64,000 nucleotides of DNA from Phellopilus nigrolimitatus (taxonomy: Eukaryota > Basidiomycota > Agaricomycetes > Hymenochaetales > Hymenochaetaceae), in NCBI GenBank assembly GCA_021029095.1, contig JAJOHG010000044.1:124001-188000 (forward strand), read 5' to 3'. The stretch's first letter is position 1. Each line of letters opens with the position of its first letter. The notes under the pieces are model-generated. The model had not been told where the DNA came from. It made no database searches and saw only the letters and a list, made by a program, of their open reading frames with translations. Shown here piece by piece: positions 13,105-23,268 of the stretch. The translations under genes and the position numbers were made by a program.

Positions 13105-13950
13105 ACCTATTGCTCGCAGACCACATCATGTTTTGCACTACTTCCTCTTGTAAGCTGAAGCATACCATATCAGGATTTTCCATGTATAATTTGAAGTAAA
13201 TTGGTCAAGTGGTTATTGAAAGAAAAATCATACTTGTCAAAAGTGGCTGTGCAATACTTATGTAAGTGGCTCAAAACTCGACCTTGTTGACTGTCTCAAA
13301 AAACAACAAACAGTTGCTTTTCTCTGAAACTTGGAATATATTATGTACACCCTCAGACTTATCCATTTCACCAGCTAGTTCAAAACAATATGATGTGTGG
13401 TCTTTCCAGAAAGTCTTACTTGGTCAGGGGTATGGCGTGAGGGATCCTGTCTACACTGTGACTCTAAATCTGATTAGAGTGACACCAAAATTGACAAGCC
13501 ATCTCCAATATACAGCAGAAGAATGTATACATATGTTTTGTTGTGTATCTCAGCTTTGTTCTCAAATTATTCTGACTTTTTTCTCAGAAGATCCTGATCT
13601 TGGCACAAGATTTCGATTTCGCCAGCTTTTCTTGTGAGAAACGATACAGATAATTTTACTTCAGCTTGCTTCTGGGGTAGCCCTGAAACTATATCAATAA
13701 TAGACCATAGGTAGAAGCTCAGCAGCTTTGTCAATCTTACTCAGGAAGGCAGTGCATTCGACTCGTTAGCCTTCAATACTTACTACTGAATCACTGAAAA
13801 TGTCTTTTCAATTGAGAATGACTTTTTCATTGAAAATGTGCATTGTGTTACTCTACAAGGTCCATTTGTTAATTCTGATTTGATTTTAGCTCCTTAGATG
13901 TCATCAATGACTAGTCTTCAAGACTAGCTTACAGTAGTAAGTATTGAAGG

Positions 13951-14326
13951 TAGGGCATAGCACGGGTCGATCCCTGGGTATTAGCATTTTGCTAATAACA
14001 CAACGAGTTCGGCTTCGATTCGAGTGATCTTACATGTGTTATGTGCGCACTGTTAACTGCTACAGAATTCAAAAATATTTGTTTCGATTAATACATTATT
14101 GACAGCGCTAGAGGCAAACGGGTCATCAATACCCGCATTGACGGGTATTGATGACCCGTTTGCCTTTAGCGCTGTCAATAATGTACCAATTTAAATGCGT
14201 GCTTTTGTATGCTGTAGACGTTAACAGTGCGCACATAACGCATGTAAGATCACTCGAATCGAAGCCGAACTCGTTGTGTTATTAGCAAAACGCTAATACC
14301 CAGGGATCGACCCGTGCTATGCCCTA
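13951..14326. mobile_element. hAT-type foldback MITE, 376 bp, second copy in inverted orientation
   Basis: Same length and nearly the same sequence as the copy at 12729-13104, but reversed. The target duplication is ATTGAAGG, at 13943-13950 and 14327-14334. The different duplication shows this was an independent insertion, not a product of duplicating the palindrome arm. The two copies differ at a few positions: within each, one end reads GCATTTTGC and the other GCGTTTTGC. Confidence 0.88.
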
Positions 14327-15048
14327 ATTGAAGGCGAACGAGTCGAATGCACTGCCTTCCTGAGTAAGATTGACAAAGCTGCTGAGCTTCTACCTATGGT
14401 CTATTATTGATATAGTTTCAGGGCTACCCCAGAAGCAAGCTGAAGTAAAATTATCTGTATCGTTTCTCACAAGAAAAGCTGGCGAAATCGAAATCTTGTG
14501 CCAAGATCAGGATCTTCTGAGAAAAAAGTCAGAATAATTTGAGAACAAAGCTGAGATACACAACAAAACATATGTATACATTCTTCTGCTGTATATTGGA
14601 GATGGCTTGTCAATTTTGGTGTCACTCTAATCAGATTTAGAGTCACAGTGTAGACAGGATCCCTCACGCCATACCCCTGACCAAGTAAGACTTTCTGGAA
14701 AGACCACACATCATATTGTTTTGAACTAGCTGGTGAAATGGATAAGTCTGAGGGTGTACATAATATATTCCAAGTTTCAGAGAAAAGCAACTGTTTGTTG
14801 TTTTTTGAGACAGTCAACAAGGTCGAGTTTTGAGCCACTTACATAAGTATTGCACAGCCACTTTTGACAAGTATGATTTTTCTTTCAATAACCACTTGAC
14901 CAATTTACTTCAAATTATACATGGAAAATCCTGATATGGTATGCTTCAGCTTACAAGAGGAAGTAGTGCAAAACATGATGTGGTCTGCGAGCAATAGGTG
15001 GAAAGAAAAAAATCAGGTGGCTGTGCAATACTTACGTGAGCCACTGTA

Positions 15049-15447
15049 TTTCTGAAAATGGAAATATGATATGAGAATTGTTTGAAAGCATTGCATGGGC
15101 ATATCAACCACGTGACGTCCCAATACAATTGAAATTAGCTCAAATCAAGGATATTTTTGGAAACTCATCTGTCAAAACGCAAACTATCTTGCAGGAGCGC
15201 TTCATTGCTAAACACTCTCATGATCTCTTCGTGCTCCTTCATTTCCGAACTTTGGCATTTTGATGGCGCCAACTTTGAAAGGTAGTAAAGTGATATTTCA
15301 ATAGGCACCGGCCTTTCCGGTCATTGCGATGCGGGCTGAAGGCGGCGCGCACTGGCATGCTGACACGCGGCGCCTTCTCATCGAAGTTCTCTCCACATCT
15401 TTCATGACGCCAGCTGGATTGCAGGCCAGCTCCTGAGTCGTGCAGCA
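15049..15447. other. Intergenic, 5' flank of the F-box gene
   Basis: The first part (to about 15200) is AT-rich, like the flank left of the palindromic element. The rest is GC-balanced and presumably holds the promoter and leader of the gene starting at 15448. No clear TATA box. Confidence 0.4.
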
Positions 15448-16651
15448 ATGTTGCTCTCTTTTCCAAAGGCCGACGCTTTGTCGAATGTATTATCGATCCC
15501 GGAAGAGATTCTTGAACGCATCATCTCACTTGTCCTCCAAAGCTGCTCTCTTACTACTTTTTTTGTCGACACGCAAACATCATTTTCTAGCAACAAAAAC
15601 CCGACGTCTTTGCTACTTGTTTGTAAGATTTTTGAGCGGATAGCCAAGCCTCTTGTCTATACAACTCTGTATCTGCGGACGCGCGAACAGGCTGCTAAGC
15701 TCGCCACGACGCTCACCGCACAGCCTCAGTTCGGCGTGTACATACGCGCCGTCCGTGTAGACGGGCCGTCGGCCAGTGGAGCGCTCAGCGTCGCTGCACA
15801 ACTCCTGACGGATCTTCATTCAGGCCGTCCTCTCGAGATCCTGGACGTCAAGCTCGTGGACGATCGCACGGACTGGCTCTCGGGAAAAGCGGACCTTGAG
15901 CGGCTTTGCGCCGCGATACGCCACACGCCGGACGTACGGCGGCTCATCATCCGGCAGAGCGGATATCTTTCTTCCAATGCGATGGCCTCCTTTGTTCACG
16001 CGCTCGCTACGGGCGTACGGAAATGGACCAGTTTGGTCGGTGTGTTACTCTCGGTTCTGCGAGGCGTCTTTTCTTATGCTTGCACAGGAACAAGTAGATT
16101 TTCGGTATAAACCGACACCGCTCCCACTGCCTATTAGCAACGGCCGTGATCCGCTAGCAACTGCACTCGCGTCCTCACCTCATCTCAGAGTTGTCCGCGC
16201 CCGCAGGCCTACACTACTGAACACATTTCTGCTTGACGTCGCAAAGAACCCAGTTCTAGAGCGTATCGAACTGCTCGATGGCACAGACATGCCAGACGCC
16301 ATACCTACGGTATCCAGTCCCACAACGATGCAAATACAAAAGCCCTATTCCACTTGTGATGGTGTCGCATTCAAGTCGAGTTTGGACGTTTCGTGCGCAG
16401 CTTGGGAGGCTTTTCAAGCCGCCGCGGCTGAGCTCTCGGCGCTGCCTCAGTCGGTGTTCGCAAGCCAAGCGATGGAGCATCCGCGTCTACATGAACTTGT
16501 TCGTGCGGGGCGTCTGCACCTCATTCTCGAACGGTCCTGTGAGTGGCGTAGATGGTTGGACCGCGTCATTACGGAGGAGCAGCGCACCCTCCCTGTATCC
16601 GAATCTTCCGGCGGATGTGGCGACTATCTCGATACTTGTGCAGGACGCTGA
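15448..16651 (+). CDS. F-box-like protein
   Basis: Exon 1 is 15448-16035 and exon 2 is 16088-16651, with a 52-nt intron (donor GTCGGT, acceptor CACAG). An alternative donor at 16042 would add two residues. The product is about 383 residues. Residues 10-75 have the basidiomycete F-box layout: IPEEILERIISLVL, a spacer, then LLLVCKIFERIAKPLVY. An arm resembling the usual following segment comes next (TREQAAKLATTL, VRAVRVDG). F-box proteins bind Skp1 and present substrates to SCF ubiquitin ligases. The downstream part has weak leucine-rich features but no substrate-type domain I can name. The C-terminus after residue 360 is uncertain, because an unrecognised intron could change the end. Confidence 0.7.
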
Positions 16652-18610
16652 ATAGGCAATTTATAAGAAGAAAACTCTGTCGCTGTCCCGGCTTCATTTC
16701 GGTATGTTTCAATGTTCCTACTAATGACGCCGGAGCACTCATATCAGTCTTTCTATAGTCTGGTTTCTCCCCCTTCTCGTTTGCGCTGCAGCCATTTTTT
16801 GCTCGTGTTTTCTTGTCTTCACCTTCGGACGTTTTGGGTTCTATGTGTAGTTCCTCGCGCCTTGAATTAAAAATGCGTCACTCCCAAACAAAAATCATCC
16901 ATCTTGTACAAGAAGCGTTTCTCTGTATTGTATCCACTGCACCCGTCATTTTTGTTCTCTTCCCACCAATTTTGCTTACCGTAGTGCCATCATAGGTATC
17001 ATTTTCTCGTCTGAGTTTTTTCAGGCTGTATCTCCGTATTCCACTATGAGTATTAGCTATCCATGCCTTACACAATATTGTACCAAAATACTGGTGGTGT
17101 GCCGCTCACGACGCATAACGCCGCTGTCATCGAGGCAAGTGATTGAGGATCGAGATCGGCGCGCTTCTTTTATTATGTTTATAGATAGTCGTTGTATGTG
17201 GCTGGTGGACAAAGTCTCTACTGGTCTGTAAATGGCTTTTAATTTATCGCTGGCGGAAACTGTAGCAAGAGATGGTGCGCATAGCAATGAGGATAGAGTT
17301 ACATGTGTACGCCATACGGAAATACTTGTCACCAGCCCGTTCGAGTTAAAAGAGCCTCCGAAACTAGTGTATAATTAGAGATCTCACAAGCCACGCGTGC
17401 CTTTCTATGCAATAATAAGTTTGCTATTAGCAACATGTACAGCACGTCTTCGCTAAGGATAAGAATACGCTTGACGAACGTACAATTAAGGCAAGCGCAC
17501 CAAGGCATGAGTGCTTTTCATGAGTGCATTTCTTGACGCTAAGATGACTCTGCGTAGGCCCCGTATTCTGCTAACTTGAAGCTGGTGTGAATGGGAAGCA
17601 TCGCCTTTACATGCTCAAACTTGAAACATGAGATGCATCCAAGAGGTGATTAGCATGTAGATAATTCGCAGTACTGACAATACGACCGTCGACTTGGACT
17701 TTGGTAGATTTGTAAAGCGTCTGGCCAAACCAAACGTAGCCGTAGGAATAATTTATGCACGCAGCGCGCGGGACCGGAGAAGGTATAGTCGAAGATCATA
17801 CGAGGACGGGGAAATGTTAAAAGTCTGCGTTCGGGACGAAAGTCACGTTTCAAGACACCCGTTCGGTTGGAAAGTTGAATATCAACTTTCCGCGGGGATC
17901 TCACCCGTCTTCTTCAGGACAGTAGAATGAGGTACCAGCGGCCGCTTTTGATAACCAAACAGAATAAGAATAGACCAGAAAGTGATTACTAGTAACACTT
18001 TTCTAGAAATCAGGACAAAGCGGGTGTCATTAACAATTTGAGAAGAAAGAAGAGAAGAAGAGATATCAGCGTGAGGCACAGGAAACAAATCATAAAATCA
18101 TAGACATCTCAGAGCAACGGAAAAACTCCAGGCTAGTAAGATTCACGTCGACATGGAAGAGGCGCGCAGCAATGAAGACTCGGTTGTATTGGAAATACAG
18201 GGAAGACTCACCTAATTGTACACAAAGTTTCTTCATGCGTAGCCCATAGATAAAAAGAGACTGGGCTGAACTTCTAACCAGTCTCGTTACAGAAATTATT
18301 TAGAGAAGTCATCGCAAAGCAAAGATTTCATTGAGCGATGCGTCCCAAATTCCCAATACCGGTCAAATTAAAGAACAACTGCCCGTGAACGATGCATCGC
18401 GACTAACCAAATCCTTGTTCTGAATCAGGCTTTAAGATAGCAAAAAAAGAACATGCACGAGCTGCACGACGTTGTGTACAAAGGGCACAGTCTGAAAGAA
18501 AAAAAGGTGTAAGTATGTTGGATGTTGAGTGCAAGGCTCCAGCAAAACACATGTGGTGACGCTGCCGCCGCCGCCTCGCAGGGCGTTGCCGAAAGCGGCG
18601 ATGTCTGGCG
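16652..18610. other. Intergenic, no gene recognised
   Basis: About 2 kb without a supportable frame. It contains a perfect short hairpin at 17869-17891, listed separately. The last 200 bases before 18611 become GC-rich and are the likely promoter and leader of the next gene. An ATG at 18601 opens a 6-codon upstream frame in a different frame from the main start. Confidence 0.45.
17869..17891. repeat. Perfect 10-bp inverted repeat with 3-nt loop
   Basis: GGAAAGTTGA, then ATA, then TCAACTTTCC. In RNA this would form a tight hairpin. It is not followed by a U-run and lies far from a gene end, so a role as terminator or binding site is not shown. Confidence 0.6.
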
Positions 18611-21600
18611 ATGTCGACTAAACAGTCGCCGGTCACGACTACCCGTGAATTGACAGCGACCCCGTCGGTCCCTTCATGCTCCCGTAAAATTCGGATGGCG
18701 TCCCCGTCGTTGAGCTCGCCGTCGTCGTCGGCCGTCGTCATACCGCGTCCAGGTAAATCAATCCTCAAGAAACCACCGCCGCCACAGCAATCATTCTTCT
18801 CCTTGTCGCGTCTATCACGTCTCTTGCCTTCCCAAAACCCGTTGTCGTCATCGCCGACAGGTGCTGCAGGTGCCCCCGACGAAAACTTGAAGAGGGCGCA
18901 CTTCTTCCTCCCGCATCTTGCGACGGTTTACCCCATCTCGGCCGCGAACCCTCCATGCAGCTTAATTACGAAGGAGGAGAAGAAGTCAATCGATGCACGT
19001 GAGGCAGAGCGGAGGCGGCGCATCTTGAGAGGTAACTCGTTTGGACAAGGGAGTAGTGAGACGGAGGAATGGTGGTCTGTGGACAAGGTTGAGTCGTTTT
19101 ACCAGGAGTGTTGTATTGGTCGCGAGGAGCAACCCCACTCTGGTATCTCCGCCGCTTTGAAGGTGAGTCCTGTTTTCTCTCTGACATGTACATCTAGCTA
19201 ATGACTACGTTGGTGTCATCAATGTCTTATCAATCTGAAGAGAGCCTCTGGAAGCAAGGGTCGTTCGCTCGACCTGTCCGGTGTGGTAATTACGCCAGGT
19301 CAAGCTGCGACGCTGTCCGACGTATTTTCGGTAGAATGGGGGCTCCGAAAGTTGTTCTTGAAGGAGTGCGACCTTGACGAGAATGTTTGTGATTTTGCTA
19401 TGTTTCTTATATCAATGTTCATGAGTTGTGCCATAGAATCTAAAACCTCTTCTCCACTCGCTGTTAATCCCTGGGACGTTGAACTTTTTGTCGGTTGCCT
19501 CAAATCGACGTTTGAAAGCGCCAGCTTTTAAGCTGATTAGCGCGTTTATGCAAAAGGCGAAGAATCTGCAATTTCTGGATCTGTCACAGAACTCCCTAGA
19601 CAAGAAATCGATCGAGTACATAGGCGCGTCCTTGAAACCAGCAAATGCACCTGGCCTCGTTTCCCTTCGTTTGGACGACTGCTCGCTGCGGCCGGCTTCT
19701 CTAGAAACTCTTGGTGGGTTATTTCCCTCCGTTAAGGGTGTTTGTTCATTGCATTGAATATTCGATTACTTAGCACAAAATGTGCGCACATCATCCCTGC
19801 GCAATATCTCGCTCCGTCACAACCGCATATCCGCCTCAGGCGCTGTCGCGCTTGCCCTCATGATCAAGGATTATCCCGACACCATGCCCGCTCACAACAG
19901 TTCCTCCACATCCTCACCGTCGTCCACCGCCTCTTCTCCAACCTCCATTTCTAACTCTCTCTTCAGCACCCTCTCACCCCCATCCACGCCCATGACTGCG
20001 TCCCCGCCTCTCACTCCAACCAGGCAAACACTAGGTCTCTCACCACATACTAATCCCCCATTAATGACTCGCGCAAACGTGCTTCCGCCGCCGCCGCGGC
20101 AAGGACCCATGCCACCTCCGCCCGTGCACCCCGCAAATGTGCCCGTGCAGACGACGTATACACCGTATATCCCACGAGCACGGCGTGCCATCGCTGCCGC
20201 AACAGGCGCTGTCGCATCGGCGCGGGCCGTGCAGCACGCGACGCGCGCACCGGACCCGCTATCCGCGACGGGTCACCAGGTGCCGATCATCACGTCCTCC
20301 GCGCAAGGTGGAGTGACGACGCGCCATCCTGTGATAGCAGGGTCACTTGTGCCTGCGCTCAAGGAGCACAACGCTAGTGGACCGAGCGCGGCGCTGCTAG
20401 ACAAAGTACGCGCGTTGGATGCGCTTCCTCGTCTGGGCGAGCTACGTACGCTGGACCTGAGGGGAAATGATATCAGGGTGGGTCATTTAACTTTTTCTTG
20501 CACGATATAGTACTAAACTTTTCGGTAAAAGACCGGCATCCAATACATCGCAGCAGGTCTTGAAGCGCAATCGTACATTGAAAGTCTTGAATCTGAGCGA
20601 GAATAAAATTGACGTACAAGGTCTGATGGGTATCGCTGAGTCTCTGGTATGTAAATTCACCTGCAGCTTTACATTAGAAATTGTGTTGAAGTTTTTTGTC
20701 TCAGAAATATAACTTGACATTGGAAACTCTTGATCTCAGTCGAAATCCTTGCTCGGGACCTTCGCTCGAAGGGGTGAGGCCCTCGTCTGTTTCGCGTTTG
20801 AAGTCTGACTAACAAAATATCCAAAGGTCCAATCTCTTCGGACCGCCTTCACCCTCAACACGTCGCTTAAGCGGCTCTTCCTTTCAGCGACCTCCCTGAC
20901 GTCCAGCGGTGCAATCGCGCTAGCGGAGTTCCTCCCAGAGTCGACGTCCTTGTTACACCTTGACCTCACATTAAATAACCTGGACTTGGCTGGCGTGATG
21001 GCACTGAGTGGGGGCCTGAAGGCGAACCATACTATGCGCTGCCTCGACTTAAATATCCCGCCGGATGACGAGGAGTTTGCTCGGTACGTGCCGTTGTGTT
21101 TCCCTGTCTTATGTCAGATGCTAAGAGTTGATAACTCACGTATAGAATGTGCAGAGATATTTTGAACACATGCGTACGCAATACGGAAGAGGCTGAGCGG
21201 AGCTCACAGGCCGTAAGCTCAGGTCGGGGTATGGGCAAGGGCGTGTGGAACATGATCGAAGAAAGCGAGCTGGCAAAGACATTCAAGAAGGGGCAGGATA
21301 AGAAGGTATGCAACGTGTTTCTATCGGTCCAAGTGTCGGATCCTAATCGGTTTTTATAGGTTGACGAGGACCTCGTCGCTCAAGCGAAGGTGTGCCAAAT
21401 TCTGCTTGAGGAGCTGCTGGTGCGGCTGCAGTCTCCTCGCCTAGCTCAGAACGGCGAGTCGTTTTACGACGCCTCCGCTGCTGAGCTAGTCGACCGTTCC
21501 AAAGCCGCTGTCGTTTTGCTTGGGGACGTCATTCAAGCCACCGCCGATCCGATCTTAATCGAGGAACTCTTCTTCCTTAATGACTCCATCACGAACCTGA

Positions 21601-22673
21601 TCACGCAGATCGACGAGGCGCGCAAGGGCACACTTTCTAGTGCTAACGGCAATGGCACTTTGACGCAGACCACCGGTCCCCCGCAGGCAAGTACAGGCGC
21701 TTGACTTGATCTCGACTTCCCGCTGAAGCTGAAGACTTTACGCAAATTCCTGTACAGGTCAAGAAGACATCGAAGGTAGACGTCAAGCTGAACGGCCTAC
21801 GGCTGCACATCCCATCCGAGCTCCCGGGAGAGTCCGAGCAGAGCGAGGACGAAGCGGAGGCGCTCGAGACTCCGAGGATCGACAAGGGCAAAGGCCGCGC
21901 GAAGCCCGAGCCAGAGGTGCACGAGAAGGTGTTGAGTCCAAGCTTCGTCCTGTCAGGCTCCGATGACGAAGATGACGAAGAGCGGAAAGTTGGTATCGTG
22001 ACCGAGCCGGACAGGGAGGTGGAGGGTCCTTCGCCTATCGGCCTGTAAGTAATCCTCGTTCAATTCTTGCTCGAAGACATCTAAAGGGGTTTTTTTTTCT
22101 GCTACCACAGGTCGAAGGTGATGGTAGCGGAAGAAGGAGAGATCTTTAGAAAGGGTACGGTGCTTCTCGGACCAGAGGAGATGGAGGGCGAATACGATGG
22201 AGATGAGCTTCGCATCGAGGTGCGTCGTTGCATCCGTCCTGTATCCTCGTCTAGTGCAATGCTGATGAGTTCCATAGCTCCTGGAAGCGGAGGTCAAGCG
22301 ACCACCACCCCGCTCGCTGAGTGTCGATGAGTTTGGGATGGAGCTGCCGGAGCTCCCAGATTCGCCGGGCGTTGAAACCGATAAGATGCTGTCTCCAACG
22401 AGTCCGCACGATCCCTCCAAACCCTCGCTACGACCCTACCTACGGCGCTCGCGGTCCTCGTCCTCGTCTCCACCGCAGGCGAGCCCGACGGCTTCTAGTC
22501 CGGGACAGGCTGAGAGCGCCATTAAGGGACTTCAGAGTCCCACCGACGTGCCAAGGCCGGGTCCGTCTACGCCGATTTCGCTTGCGCCGGTGCAATCTCC
22601 CGTGGGTGCTGGACCGATGCCGTACCTTCCCCGACGCCGGTCGTCATCTGCAAATACCTCTCCAGAACTGTAG
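18611..22673 (+). CDS. Leucine-rich-repeat (RNI-like) protein of the PPP1R37 type
   Basis: I join twelve exons: 18611-19162, 19241-19384, 19437-19713, 19774-20477, about 20554-20646, 20705-20773, 20827-21083, 21146-21305, 21360-21686, 21758-22044, 22111-22219 and 22278-22673. The product is about 1124 residues. The N-terminus is Ser/Pro-rich with KSILKKPPPP, and a KRAHF motif resembles the RVxF docking motif for protein phosphatase 1. Ribonuclease-inhibitor-type LRRs follow (LDLSGVVITP, LQFLDLSQNSLD, LRTLDLRGNDIR, LKVLNLSENKID, LETLDLSRNPCSG), split by a long low-complexity loop. The C-terminus is acidic and then proline-rich. PPP1R37 proteins are PP1 regulators, but that role here is inference. 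Two oddities are a GC-AG intron (21687-21757) and an apparent one-base frame clash at the start of exon 5 (20532-20557). Confidence 0.85.
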
Positions 22674-23268
22674 ATAGCTTACATATTGATGGCAAATAGT
22701 ATTATACCTGTTGGTTACTTTTTCTTCTGGACTTCATTTTCAATTCTCCATTCACACGTAACGCGCTTGCCTTGCATGCATATTTAGCTCGTCCGTCGTT
22801 GAATTTGCATTGATAACAACGGATAGGATTCACTCACTTAATTTTTTTTTCATTTTTTCATTTTTTCTTCATGAAACTGCTACGTTTATCACCCGCGGCT
22901 TACTAAGCCATGTACCTCGAGTTCGCCTCGGAACTTGTACTGTGCTCCCAACTTCCCAAGTGATTGTACCTTGAACTACTTAAATACCAAAACGTTTGGG
23001 TTGCCAGACGCCGATTATTCTTGGTTCACTAGAGAACGTGCGCGCCGACCTTGTGTCTCCGAGGGTCATCTGCCGATGAGCGCATCAAATATCAAAAGCA
23101 AAGCTTGCCGACTGGCAGTCAAGGCCGCTTGTTGTGCCGCTCTCCCGCATTGTTTCAGATGAGAAGGAAAGAGATTGCGCTGTAATGAAAAGCGGGGGAA
23201 AAGGTATAAGTACCTGACTCCTGGACGCGCTGTCTCTTTCCATCGCTGCCACCACAAAATTCGTGGGC
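22674..23268. other. Intergenic
   Basis: Contains T-rich tracts near 22843-22868, probably the 3' end of the LRR gene, and the promoter of the GH92 gene. No coding frame is supported. Confidence 0.5.
23205..23210 (+). promoter_or_regulatory. TATA-like box of the GH92 gene
   Basis: TATAAG lies 59 bases before the chosen ATG at 23269, inside the sequence AAAAGGTATAAGTACC. The spacing fits a TATA box with a short leader. This is inference from position only. Confidence 0.45.

Larger units (their letters stand above)
12672..15048. mobile_element. Large palindromic Tc1/mariner-like element carrying two MITE insertions
   Basis: TA dinucleotides at 12672-12673 and 15047-15048 flank an element that begins CAGTGGCTCACGTAAGTATT and ends with its reverse complement. 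The arms (12674 to about 13788, and about 13934 to 15046) are inverted copies, shown by the same 123-codon frame at 13266-13637 (plus) and 14467-14838 (minus). Each arm has one separate MITE insertion at a different place. Removing both MITEs and their duplications leaves about 1.6 kb of almost pure palindrome with a loop of about 150 bp. The 123-codon frame does not look like a transposase. The element is presumably non-autonomous. Confidence 0.8.

Noticed and set aside
13266..13637. 123-codon frame as transposase of the palindromic element
   Set aside because: It lacks DDE-type motifs and helix-turn-helix features, and it is duplicated only because the arms are inverted copies.
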